Virus record (IMG/VR): IMGVR_UViG_3300017967_000114
Coordinates: 1-31,541 of that record
Direction: 5' to 3' (one strand)
Length of the DNA: 31,541 bases
Source: a virus
Shown here: positions 18,404 through 26,325 of the stretch, one piece after another
How the letters are laid out: each line of letters starts with the position of its first letter
Numbering within the stretch: position 1 is the first letter of the stretch
The notes under the pieces: model-generated
What the model saw: only the letters and a program-made list of their open reading frames with translations
Told to the model about the DNA's origin: nothing
Databases searched by the model: none
Translations under genes and position numbers: made by a program

Positions 18404-19645
18404 TTACCCCACAAAGATTCCAAGAGGAACTTGTTTTTGAATTGCGTTTGTGTTGTCGACAATGTTTTTGTCTGTCTCGATAAGTTTATCGTATGTCATT
18501 AGATCCAATTGTTCTTTCAATTCTGTGCGTAATTTGTCTTGTTCTTCTTTTGCTTGGCTAAGAAGGTCAGAACCATTAAGAGTTACATTGTCACCGGGAA
18601 TTGGCACATTATTGCCGAATTTTGAGCGAACTTGGCCTAATGTTTCCTTGCTTAGTGCTAAGGCAAAGCGTCTGATCCATTGCTTACCAATTGAATTGAT
18701 GTTTTCGTAAGGAATATTCTCAAATGGAAGCGTATTCATGTTGTTTACGCCATCCTGACCGTCATTATACTCATCAGTCCATGTTGATTCGCGAATTGAG
18801 AACCGAAACCAGAACTTTTCTGGTGAAACAGAGTCGGGAGGTGGGAAAAGTCGAAGATTATTGTTAATAATCTCATATGAATAGTGAGATGTGCGTGTAT
18901 AGAGATGATCTTCGTATTGAATTGCCTGCATTTTGTTCTGCCAAACGGGAACAACCTGCCATGTTGAGTCATCTGCGAACTGTCCGTACGAATGAAGGTT
19001 CCCAACAACGTTGAGACCACCATAATAACCATAGAATCTCCACATTTGTCGAGGAGAAAGATAAAATACGTCTCTGATAACAATTCTTTTTGTTCTATCG
19101 ATGTCCTCGTAGGGAACACCACCGGCTTCTGCCGATGAAGAAACGATTGCTTGGAGATCATAGTCTTGTTGATCTACGACTGTATCAAAAGAAGCTGAAT
19201 AGATTGGAAGAGTTCCACCAATTCCGGCTTCGTGCGAGAACTGTTGGCCTACTTTCAACGCATAACCAAAATTAAACTTTGGATATTTTAACTCAACACC
19301 TGTTTGACCATCGATAACAGCACCGTCTTCATTAAAAGACCCAGTTGGATTTCCTAATGTAGATCCTAGTGTATTTTTTGCTTGATGAAGATTGACAATA
19401 TAAGAATATTCTAATACTGCTTCTTCATAATTTGCATAGACATTCTCTGCTTTGATCTCAAGATCAAGAATGTCACCGCCTAACTTGCGGTATGTATATG
19501 CAACCTGATCTACAGCACCAGATATAAAAGAACCGGTTGTATAAATACCAAAAGGCAGAGATGAAAGAACATCATCTGCCGATCCGGTTGAGGGAAGAAC
19601 AATTGCTGATTGTTGAGAAGTAGGTGTTAAAGTTGGAAATGCCAT
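18404..19645 (-). CDS. Head-tail adaptor / neck protein, 413 aa
   Basis: The C-terminal region WIRRFALALSKETLGQVRSKF, followed by IPIPGDNVTLNGSDLLSQA and a helix KEEQDKLRTELKEQLDLM, is a pattern I associate with head-tail adaptor proteins of large myoviruses. There, helices bind the portal ring and the chain continues into the neck. The N-terminal half has the YTYRKLGGDILDLEI and NVYANYEEAVLEYSYIVNLHQAK helices, followed by beta-rich insertions. ATG with a GGAGGG site. A candidate promoter (CTATTTA, 19667-19673) lies 21 bases upstream in a 52-base gap. Equivalence to T4 gp13 is suggested by position after the capsid gene, but I cannot confirm it by sequence. Confidence 0.65.
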   Translation of the reverse strand: MAFPTLTPTSQQSAIVLPSTGSADDVLSSLPFGIYTTGSFISGAVDQVAYTYRKLGGDILDLEIKAENVYANYEEAVLEYSYIVNLHQAKNTLGSTLGNPTGSFNEDGAVIDGQTGVELKYPKFNFGYALKVGQQFSHEAGIGGTLPIYSASFDTVVDQQDYDLQAIVSSSAEAGGVPYEDIDRTKRIVIRDVFYLSPRQMWRFYGYYGGLNVVGNLHSYGQFADDSTWQVVPVWQNKMQAIQYEDHLYTRTSHYSYEIINNNLRLFPPPDSVSPEKFWFRFSIRESTWTDEYNDGQDGVNNMNTLPFENIPYENINSIGKQWIRRFALALSKETLGQVRSKFGNNVPIPGDNVTLNGSDLLSQAKEEQDKLRTELKEQLDLMTYDKLIETDKNIVDNTNAIQKQVPLGIFVG

Positions 19646-19666
19646 GCATGAACCCTCCGATCATAG

Positions 19667-19673
19667 TAAATAG
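19667..19673 (-). promoter_or_regulatory. Candidate late-promoter motif CTATTTA before the adaptor gene
   Basis: CTATTTACTATGAT on the minus strand, 21 bases before the ATG at 19645. The same TATGAT box follows the motif, then a GGAGGG ribosome site. Confidence 0.5.
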
Positions 19674-19697
19674 TTAAAAGAGGGTGTTGTTTCCCTT

Positions 19698-19904
19698 TTA
19701 CTTTTCAGCGGCTTTAGTTGTTTTCTTTCTTCTTGTTCTTTTGGGCTTTTCTGCTTTGGGTTTCTCTGCTGCTTTCTCAACAACTGGCTCTGGGGCTGGC
19801 TCTGGCTCTGGTGGTGCTTCAACAACAGGTGCAGCCGCTACTTCAGACTGATTTTGTGCTTCTAGTTTTTTTCTAAGTTTATATCTTTTAAAAGACTTAC
19901 CCAT
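19698..19904 (-). CDS. Tiny Lys/Pro/Glu-rich protein, 68 aa
   Basis: A short but convincing gene with ATG, an AGGAG site 7 bases upstream, its own candidate promoter and the capsid terminator behind it. Three parts are visible: a basic N-terminus (KSFKRYKLRKK), a Pro/Glu/Ala spacer (about 28-44, EAPPEPEPAPEPVV) and a strongly basic tail (PKRTRRKKTTK). The composition resembles histone-H1-like or internal head proteins, and no fold is expected. Placement between the major capsid gene and the adaptor is compatible with a minor head protein, perhaps DNA-binding. That is inference from composition and position only. Confidence 0.8.
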   Translation of the reverse strand: MGKSFKRYKLRKKLEAQNQSEVAAAPVVEAPPEPEPAPEPVVEKAAEKPKAEKPKRTRRKKTTKAAEK

Positions 19905-19927
19905 TTTATAACTCCTAAATTATACAA

Positions 19928-19934
19928 TAAATAG
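19928..19934 (-). promoter_or_regulatory. Candidate late-promoter motif CTATTTA before the 68-aa gene
   Basis: CTATTTATTGTATAAT on the minus strand, 23 bases before the ATG at 19904 and 11 bases after the capsid terminator. A TATAAT box follows. Confidence 0.5.
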
Positions 19935-19945
19935 TTAAAAACAAA

Positions 19946-19975
19946 GAAAAACCCCCCGATCCGAAGACCGAGGGG
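19946..19975 (-). terminator. Strong intrinsic terminator after the major capsid gene
   Basis: On the minus strand, CCCCTCGGTC and GATCGGGGGG pair over 10 bp (two G-T wobbles) around a TTCG tetraloop, then TTTTTC. It lies 30-60 bases after the capsid stop. This is the classic design for ending a highly expressed head transcript. Confidence 0.92.
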
Positions 19976-19993
19976 CTGGGTAGTGAGAGAACA

Positions 19994-20009
19994 CTAGTTT
20001 AAAAACTAG
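19994..20009. repeat. Inverted repeat over the capsid stop codon
   Basis: CTAGTTT-TT-AAACTAG, a perfect 7-bp inverted repeat whose left arm holds the TAG stop of the major capsid gene. It lies about 20 bases before the main terminator stem and could protect the mRNA 3' end or slow ribosomes there (inference). Confidence 0.6.
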
Positions 20010-21787
20010 GCCCCAGACTCACCAAGAAGTCCTCGAACGATAACGAGACCGTACATATCAGGACGGACCATCTTCTTAGCGTAACGAGTCATTACACCCT
20101 TACGAGGAACGAAGTCCTCTGGCCCGAAGATGGTAGGTGTGGTTTGCAACGGAACGTATGGAGCATATACGTAACCACTTTCAAGGAAAGAGTTTCCTTT
20201 GCGACCAACAAGAAGGACGGTACGTGGGAAGTAAGGATCCACAATAACGTCGAACTTACGGCTAAGCGAACCAACATTAACAGCACCGATGTCGCCTTTG
20301 TCGGCATCAGCAGTAACGTTTGCACGGAAGCCAGCGGTGAATTCAAGGATGTTAGCGATCTCAGGACCACAAACAACAAAGTTAGCACCACCTCGAAGTG
20401 TCTTTCTATGGATTTGAGCAGAAACATCATTGATGGTTTCAATGAGAGTCTCATACCATTCAGACACAGTACCGGTGAAGTCAGGAGCCTTCGCAGAAGC
20501 ACCAACTTCTTCACCAGTGGTACGATTTACGAAAAGACCCGGTGAACGAGACCAGTAGAAAGTACCAGCAGTTGCACCAACGATAAGGTCGGTCATGATC
20601 TCACGATCAAGTTCAAGTGCAATTTGCTCTGAAAGAATAGAAGTCAATTCAACCTCAGCATCCAAGTTGTGATAAGCGTTGAGGTCTTGTCCCAATTCTG
20701 GGGTCCACTTTGCTTTCAACTTCTTGGTTTCTGCGGTGATCGCTACAGAATCAACTTTAATGTCGATTTCTGGAATTCTTTCGTTGTTCTCGAGATCCCA
20801 AAGGTCATCGCCCTTGATAGATCCAAGACCATTTCCAGCGACGAGATCATCATCGATTGGGAAAGATACATTAACGGTTGCACCAGTGATCGCAATGAGA
20901 CTTGTTCCCAAACCGTTTGCTTCAAGGGTTGTTGACGTAGTAGCACCAGCATATACCATGGTAAATCTGTAGCCACTTTCGCCCGGAAGTTGTGTAACCG
21001 AGCCAGATCCAATTCTAGTACAACGACGTACGTGCTGTGCAGCAGCAGTTGCCGAAGAAGAGATAGCAGTAACATTGTCAACTACAAATTGAGCCAAATC
21101 TGCTGAACCTGTAAATTCCATAACGATTACAGGGAAACCAGCAAGGTCGGCATCATATTGAGTCAAAGAATCAAGAGTTGCTTGATCAGCAGCAGAAAGT
21201 GGGTTATCACCTTCTCCAGCAGCAGCACCGGCAGTACCAGATGCAACCAAAACTGCGCTTGCAAGAGCAGCAACAGCAGAACCAGTAGCAGAAGCGTAAC
21301 CATTATTAAGTCCACGAGGACCACCACCAAGATCGCGAACACGAGAAAGGTCCACACCACCGGTGATTTGAGAAGCCAATTTGCCGCCACCATAGAGAGA
21401 TTCACCAGTTTCATATCCAAGACGATCTGCAACACCAGCAGGGCTGTTGTCAGAGAACTTAAAGTCCATGAAGAAGATGAGTCCAGATGGAAGGCTCATA
21501 GGCTGAACACTAACAAGATCGTTAGCGATAAGTCCGGCGAATACACGACGAACGATTGGGAAAGCCACAGCAGCGAAACCTTCAACATCACCGCTTGCCA
21601 TTGCAGACGATTCGCGAAGAAGTTCCTTTGCTTGGTTTTCAAGAAGACGGGCCATGTTGCTTCTTTGATGATCGTTTGAAAGACCTTCAAGAAGACCGGT
21701 TTGACCCCACTTGTTTAAGAGGGCTTGTCCTTCCTTCGCCATATCGCGTTGGACAATACCTTCTGTAAGGGTTTGTACAATAGACAT
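20006..21787 (-). CDS. Major capsid protein, gp23-like, 593 aa
   Basis: The segment FPIVRRVFAGLIANDLVSVQ (about 76-95) closely matches the PMVRR.FPNLIA.E..GVQP region of T4 gp23. The KAKWTPELGQDLNAYHNLDAE stretch (about 358-378) and DREIM match its central helix, and GYVYAPYVPLQ with FVPRKGVMTRYA matches the C-terminal part. The region between about 110 and 350 is Ala/Ser/Gly-rich and longer than expected, probably an inserted surface domain. I start at MSIVQ (21787) because GGAGGT lies 7 bases before it; an ATG 15 bases upstream overlaps that site. Cleavage by the prohead protease in the N-terminal ~70 residues is likely in this family. A strong terminator follows the gene, as expected for the most expressed protein. 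Confidence 0.95.
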   Translation of the reverse strand: MSIVQTLTEGIVQRDMAKEGQALLNKWGQTGLLEGLSNDHQRSNMARLLENQAKELLRESSAMASGDVEGFAAVAFPIVRRVFAGLIANDLVSVQPMSLPSGLIFFMDFKFSDNSPAGVADRLGYETGESLYGGGKLASQITGGVDLSRVRDLGGGPRGLNNGYASATGSAVAALASAVLVASGTAGAAAGEGDNPLSAADQATLDSLTQYDADLAGFPVIVMEFTGSADLAQFVVDNVTAISSSATAAAQHVRRCTRIGSGSVTQLPGESGYRFTMVYAGATTSTTLEANGLGTSLIAITGATVNVSFPIDDDLVAGNGLGSIKGDDLWDLENNERIPEIDIKVDSVAITAETKKLKAKWTPELGQDLNAYHNLDAEVELTSILSEQIALELDREIMTDLIVGATAGTFYWSRSPGLFVNRTTGEEVGASAKAPDFTGTVSEWYETLIETINDVSAQIHRKTLRGGANFVVCGPEIANILEFTAGFRANVTADADKGDIGAVNVGSLSRKFDVIVDPYFPRTVLLVGRKGNSFLESGYVYAPYVPLQTTPTIFGPEDFVPRKGVMTRYAKKMVRPDMYGLVIVRGLLGESGA

Positions 21788-21808
21788 TTTTAATACCTCC
21801 ATAAATGA

Positions 21809-22987
21809 TTAATCAATGCCAGCGAGTTTTTTCATTCTGTCAGCGAAAGACATGGACTCGGTAACCACGTTTTCTTTGCGCCTAGGCATAATTGCTGAAA
21901 GATTGGATCTTCTATTCACAGACTCGCTCAGTGATTGTGGACCTTTCTTTGCAGAGGATCCCACTGTAGCAGTTAGAGTCTCGTGGAGAGTCTTTGCTTC
22001 TTCAGCAGATGTTGCCTTAGCGATGGCTTCAACAATTTTAGATTTTTGTCGCTCATTCAGGGAGGCATCGCTCAAAGTTTTATTTGAGTAAACAAGACGA
22101 GCATTAGAAACCAATGCTTCATCAAGTTTAATTTTAAGTTGTTCTACAACTTCTAAAAGTTTATGTGAATCTTCGTTTGCTTTCTTGAAAGATTCTTCAA
22201 GTTCTCCGTATTTCTCTTTATACATGTCACATTCTTGATTTGCTTTACGGAGTTCTTCGTCGTATCTAAGAGTTCCTTCATCGGTCACAATATGACCGTG
22301 CTTTTGTTCAGAAACATCAACAACGAGTTCTTCATTAATTTCTTCTTTATCTTCTTCAAGAATATCAGAGACCATGTCAATCATCTCTTGAAGTGTTAGT
22401 TCTTCATCTTCTCCACCGAGGTCACCAAGAAGGTCATCTTCGCCTTCATCTCCACCAAGGTCTCCAAGAAGATCGTCAGTTGCCATTGGTTCTTCACCAG
22501 CAGATGTAGGATCCGCTTCAGCAGCAGCCTTTACAGCATCAAGGTCGATTTCAAAATCGGAAGGATCAAATTCGAATTCCATTGATAGTTCGGCTTGAGA
22601 GTGTGGATCCACAATATTTTGAGGAGCAGAAGCAATCGGAGCAGATGGAGTTGCAGATGTCGCAACAGCACCCATTGCCATTTCTTCTTCATGAAGCATA
22701 TCGGCTTCTTCAAGTTCATCCATTTCGGCAAGGAATACTTTGCCGTCACGGCCTTCAACTTGGACTCCGTCCTCATCGATTTGATGAACTTTCCCAATTT
22801 GATTTGACCCCATATGGCGAACATATGAGCCAACACCAATTTGAGAATCATTGCCTTCAAGCAATGACTCAACTGCCTCTTTTATTTGAGGTGCATACTT
22901 TTCAATAATTGCCTGCTCGGCATTCTTAAGTGCCGCCTCGCGAAGTGCGGTTGCATCAACAATTGCTTGTTCTAACATTGAAGACAT
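21809..22987 (-). CDS. Prohead scaffold/core protein, gp22-like, 392 aa
   Basis: It sits directly before the capsid gene and is very acidic and helical, with a coiled-coil-like region (about 240-300). The end, SMSFADRMKKLAGID, matches the 'R-M-x-x-L-A-G' C-terminus of many gp22-type scaffolds. Two unusual parts are visible. Residues about 50-92 (GSYVRHMGSNQIGKVHQIDE through VFLAEMDELEEA) look like a small SH3-like beta barrel. Residues 171-195 hold an imperfect tandem repeat of DDLLGDLGG(D/E). ATG with TAGGAG 7 bases upstream, and a candidate promoter (23019-23025) 31 bases before the start. The prohead protease probably degrades it during maturation. Confidence 0.88.
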   Translation of the reverse strand: MSSMLEQAIVDATALREAALKNAEQAIIEKYAPQIKEAVESLLEGNDSQIGVGSYVRHMGSNQIGKVHQIDEDGVQVEGRDGKVFLAEMDELEEADMLHEEEMAMGAVATSATPSAPIASAPQNIVDPHSQAELSMEFEFDPSDFEIDLDAVKAAAEADPTSAGEEPMATDDLLGDLGGDEGEDDLLGDLGGEDEELTLQEMIDMVSDILEEDKEEINEELVVDVSEQKHGHIVTDEGTLRYDEELRKANQECDMYKEKYGELEESFKKANEDSHKLLEVVEQLKIKLDEALVSNARLVYSNKTLSDASLNERQKSKIVEAIAKATSAEEAKTLHETLTATVGSSAKKGPQSLSESVNRRSNLSAIMPRRKENVVTESMSFADRMKKLAGID

Positions 22988-23018
22988 TCAATTTCTCCTA
23001 GAAATACTATATCACAAG

Positions 23019-23025
23019 TAAATAG
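23019..23025 (-). promoter_or_regulatory. Candidate late-promoter motif CTATTTA before scaffold and capsid genes
   Basis: CACTATTTACTTGTGATAT on the minus strand, 31 bases before the scaffold ATG, in the 78-base gap after the 771-aa fibre gene. It would drive scaffold and major capsid together. Confidence 0.5.
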
Positions 23026-23065
23026 TGTTTATGATAGGAAAAGGAAGATTAGTATTGTTCTGGGT

Positions 23066-25381
23066 CTATGGAGTCAGATCGGTAGGATCTTCATACCATT
23101 CTTCCATAAATGATTCGCCTGTAATTTCCTCTAGTTTTCGAATCATTCTCTCCATATTAACTCTTACAACTTTTCCTGTTCGCGTGTTTCTCGAGAAATA
23201 TTGCCATTCGCCTTCCGTAGTGTGAGGAGCGATTTGTGTCACGTTGCCATTTGAGTCTCGCACTAATACCTCAGCGTGCCCCGTAACAATTTTAGAATAG
23301 ATGTGTGCATTGACATTGACGCTCGAATGAGCAGTTCTATCAGTACCATCAAAATTCCTACAGTTGAGCCCTAATATGCCTTGAAGTTGTACACTGCCAC
23401 TACCATTTATTGTAAGTATGTCTGCACCGTTCCCATTCCCTTGAGCGTCTCCGTAGAAAATGTTAAATTGTGCGTCTGTCGGAGATCCTTGTGCTGATGA
23501 ACTACCTGCTAAAGTCCACTCGTGGGAGACGGCCCCAATTTGACCGCTTGTATCGGCATTATTCGTGAAACTTATTCTACCATATTCAGTATCATCCTCA
23601 TGAATATGTATTTGCGGTGCGGTGCCAGCCGAATCAGATTCAAGAAACAAAGAAGATCCCGTGATCTCATTGAAAAATGCATTGTTGCCTTGGAAGTTAC
23701 CCTCATCTGTTATTACAGTTCCTCCGGCAGTGGCATACGCAGAGGCGGAAATATGCTGAGACGAAGATAAGGCCATCAATAATTCAAGTTGATATGGACT
23801 AGAATTAAAATCAACAAGAATCGGCTCTGTTGAATCTGGTGCTTCAAAAATAACATATTGATCTGCTTTAAATCTTATTCTATTTTTACCGTCCATTATT
23901 ATGCCATTTCCGCCGGCTCGCTCAGTCATAAACACATCAATAGTGCCATCATCTCCATCAAAGAAAATTCTCGAGGTGCCTGCAAGATAAAGATCGCCAT
24001 TAAGCAATTTAAGGTCGCCCGATCCGCTTATATGTCCTCCGACTTGAAGATCAGCAGAACCAGAAAACCCACCGGCATCATTGAAGACGTCACTTCCATT
24101 GTACCTGAAGTTAGCGTTTGAAGTTATTGTTTGGTTTCCTGCATTGTCAATAAAAACAACAGAAGCACCGTTAGATTGTACCAACGGAACATTGTTAAGG
24201 GTACTTCCGTTTCCTCGGAAGTTCTCAGCATAAATGTCACTAGAAGATGATATTTCGCTTGATGCTGTGATTTCTATAAAAGAAGCATTGCCTCCACTGA
24301 CATCACCCTCAATATCTAAAAACGTCTGCCCTCCGACTATAATCTCTTCTTGTAGATACAAAGATGAACCAGAGATATTCGAAGAAGCAGATATATTTGT
24401 TGTTGCTAATGTTTGAGATCCTGTAAAAAATGTCAGATCTGGAGATCCTGTTAAAGAATCATCATCGTTAAATTGAATCTCTGTATTTGCTCCTCCGGGT
24501 GTTGGGTTGCCTGTTACGCCTGTTAAGCCCGAGCCATCGCCTTCAAAATATGCACCCGATATTGTTGTACTTGCGCTCAATTGTGATACGTTAATATTAT
24601 CGGGCATTCTAGCGTTGTCTAGTTTTCCGGAAGAGATTCGAGCCGCATCTAAACTAATACCGCCTTCTAAAGAAGTAAGAGCCATACTTCTGTTTTCTAT
24701 TGCACTTCCGGATACAAGAATGCTATATGCATTGTTATAAGTTGTCGTTGTACTGTTTCCAATATCAACTTTCAGTCCGGAATCGTCTGCGAGCGCTCCT
24801 TGTGATTTAAGATCTACTGCGAGGTTATTGCCATCGGTGGTCAGGCCAGTCGATGCTGATATTTGAGATCCAGATATTTGTCCTATAAGATTTGCAGCCA
24901 AAATACTGTCAGCAGTAACGCCTGTTATACCAGATCCGTCACCATTAAAAGCACCAGTTATTGATATATCGCCTCCGAATGTGGCATTACCAACATTGTG
25001 AAATGTTCCGGAACCGGATATGTCGCCGTCGACCTCAAGTTCAAATGTTGGTACGGAAACTCCGATCCCTATATTTCCATTCGGAAGGGTGAGATTGCCT
25101 GTTTGAACTTGCACACGATCAGGATTAAGGTTTCCATAAATCGTGAATAACTCAACATTTTCACCAAAAAACTGAATTCTGTCTGTCTCAAAGGATATTC
25201 TAGTATCACTATCACCAGTGTGAGAAACAACACTATCGACCGAAATTGAACTTGCTGATAGATCTGTGAATGTCTTTTGGCCGTTGATTGTTTGATCTGA
25301 AGATGTATCAACCATCCCTTCAATTTCTGGTGTATCGTCTCCAACAAAATTGACTTTGCTTTTTAAAATATTATATGACAT
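23066..25381 (-). CDS. Tail fibre-like protein, 771 aa
   Basis: A long repetitive beta protein built of 'SGS', 'GDGSGLTGVT' and 'NVGNATFGGDISI' type units, which are typical of trimeric phage fibres that bind the host. GDGSG(I/L)TGVT appears twice (about 150 and 290), and a related GNGSTLNNV unit comes later. The N-terminus MSYNILKSKVNFVGDDTPEI resembles that of the 318-aa neighbour. The C-terminal ~80 residues are different and charged: HAEVLVRDSNGNVTQIAPH, then EWQYFSRNTRTGKVVRVNMER and a final helix EEITGESFMEEWYED. That segment resembles the tips seen on marine phage fibres and may be a trimerisation or self-processing end. I see no S74 catalytic signature that I would stand behind. ATG start with a weaker GTAGGT site. 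Confidence 0.8.
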   Translation of the reverse strand: MSYNILKSKVNFVGDDTPEIEGMVDTSSDQTINGQKTFTDLSASSISVDSVVSHTGDSDTRISFETDRIQFFGENVELFTIYGNLNPDRVQVQTGNLTLPNGNIGIGVSVPTFELEVDGDISGSGTFHNVGNATFGGDISITGAFNGDGSGITGVTADSILAANLIGQISGSQISASTGLTTDGNNLAVDLKSQGALADDSGLKVDIGNSTTTTYNNAYSILVSGSAIENRSMALTSLEGGISLDAARISSGKLDNARMPDNINVSQLSASTTISGAYFEGDGSGLTGVTGNPTPGGANTEIQFNDDDSLTGSPDLTFFTGSQTLATTNISASSNISGSSLYLQEEIIVGGQTFLDIEGDVSGGNASFIEITASSEISSSSDIYAENFRGNGSTLNNVPLVQSNGASVVFIDNAGNQTITSNANFRYNGSDVFNDAGGFSGSADLQVGGHISGSGDLKLLNGDLYLAGTSRIFFDGDDGTIDVFMTERAGGNGIIMDGKNRIRFKADQYVIFEAPDSTEPILVDFNSSPYQLELLMALSSSQHISASAYATAGGTVITDEGNFQGNNAFFNEITGSSLFLESDSAGTAPQIHIHEDDTEYGRISFTNNADTSGQIGAVSHEWTLAGSSSAQGSPTDAQFNIFYGDAQGNGNGADILTINGSGSVQLQGILGLNCRNFDGTDRTAHSSVNVNAHIYSKIVTGHAEVLVRDSNGNVTQIAPHTTEGEWQYFSRNTRTGKVVRVNMERMIRKLEEITGESFMEEWYEDPTDLTP

Positions 25382-25396
25382 GTTTACCTACTCGTT

Positions 25397-26221
25397 TTAA
25401 ACTTTTGTTATAATTCTGACTAGTGCTGCGAGATCATCGGCACTAATACCTGTCTGATCAAAATTAACCTTAACCGTGATTGTCTCACCCGGGTCGAAAC
25501 TAATTGGGGGATCAAATGCTTTTACAAATCCCGTGGCACCACTACCACCACCGGCTTTTGTTATAGACATTGAACCAGAATCTACTAATTGATTGTTTTT
25601 ATAGACTCCTCCGATAAACTCGTAAGTTGAGCCGTCAGAAGCATTAAATTGAAATTGGCATGTTAAATGTGTTATCGTTCCACTTAGCGGCATTCTATAT
25701 CCGTAATCATTTGTAGATCCATTAACAGTTGTGGTCTCAATGGGCGTAGAGTTTGAAAAACTAGGATTATAGCCATAATGAAGAAAAGAAGCAGCCCCTA
25801 ATTCATCAACAGGTCTGTATGAAAGATTACCACCTCCATCTGTTGCTATAACTTCGTCGGCATTGCCATCAGCATCTGGCAATTGATAGACAGGGCTCCC
25901 ACTATCTGTAATTACAATGTTAGAACCCGATACGGTCCCAACATCGATAGAGCTTCCATAAAAGTTTCCTTGATTATCAATAACAGTATCTTCGCCCGGC
26001 GGCGCTCCTGCGATCTTGATTGAGTCAGCAAAATAAAAAGTCGAACCGGATATTCCCAAAGAAGACGAAATATGTTGATTATCTATCTGAAGACGAACAG
26101 ACCCAGATGTCTGAAATTCAATCTGGTCTTCGCCAAAATCAATCGCAGTATCTCTTTGAGTGTCGTCCTTAGCCTTAAGGTCCCCAATAACTTGAGGTCC
26201 TACTGAAAATTTATATGCCAT
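25397..26221 (-). CDS. Fibre-like structural protein, 274 aa
   Basis: The N-terminus MAYKFSVGPQVIGDLKAKDD shares the MAYKF.(I/V)G pattern with the 304-aa gene before it. The middle carries 'SGSNIVITDSGS' and 'YQLPDADGNADEVIATDGGG' units typical of fibre linkers. The C-terminal ~130 residues form a separate beta-sandwich-like domain (GYRMPLSGTITHLTCQFQF through GVYKNNQLVDSGSM), of the sort found at fibre tips. It follows a strong terminator and a candidate promoter (CTAATTA 22 bases before the start), so it probably begins its own transcript. ATG with a GAGGA site. Receptor binding is likely but not shown. Confidence 0.78.
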   Translation of the reverse strand: MAYKFSVGPQVIGDLKAKDDTQRDTAIDFGEDQIEFQTSGSVRLQIDNQHISSSLGISGSTFYFADSIKIAGAPPGEDTVIDNQGNFYGSSIDVGTVSGSNIVITDSGSPVYQLPDADGNADEVIATDGGGNLSYRPVDELGAASFLHYGYNPSFSNSTPIETTTVNGSTNDYGYRMPLSGTITHLTCQFQFNASDGSTYEFIGGVYKNNQLVDSGSMSITKAGGGSGATGFVKAFDPPISFDPGETITVKVNFDQTGISADDLAALVRIITKV

Positions 26222-26243
26222 TCTATAATCCTCGCCTTATCCA

Positions 26244-26250
26244 TAATTAG
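26244..26250 (-). promoter_or_regulatory. Candidate late-promoter motif CTAATTA before the 274-aa fibre gene
   Basis: CCTAATTATGGATAAG on the minus strand, 22 bases before the ATG at 26221 and 11 bases after the fibre terminator. Confidence 0.45.
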
Positions 26251-26261
26251 GCATTTGATAA

Positions 26262-26292
26262 TAAAAAGGGAGGTTGCCCGAAGGCAACCTCC
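26262..26292 (-). terminator. Strong intrinsic terminator after the 304-aa fibre gene
   Basis: A perfect 10-bp stem, GGAGGTTGCC/GGCAACCTCC, with a TTCG tetraloop followed by CTTTTTAT on the minus strand. It splits the fibre block in two, and a candidate promoter follows 11 bases later. Confidence 0.93.
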
Positions 26293-26325
26293 AAGAAAGA
26301 ATAGGACAAAAATCCAATCCGAAGA

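Noticed and set aside
18404-18420. GGGGTAATC before the 846-aa gene read as a regulatory site
   Set aside because: It is simply the end of the adaptor gene serving as a ribosome site for the next start.
20144-20545. Plus-strand open frame of 133 codons opposite the capsid gene
   Set aside because: Antisense shadow of the capsid reading frame with no SD and no recognisable protein pattern.
22988-23065. Terminator after the 771-aa fibre gene
   Set aside because: The gap has a pyrimidine-rich run but no convincing stem. Readthrough into the scaffold operon is possible.
23066-25381. S74-type intramolecular chaperone peptidase at the end of the 771-aa fibre
   Set aside because: The usual S74 landmarks, including a clear Ser-Lys pair in the expected setting, are not visible to me, so I did not call it.
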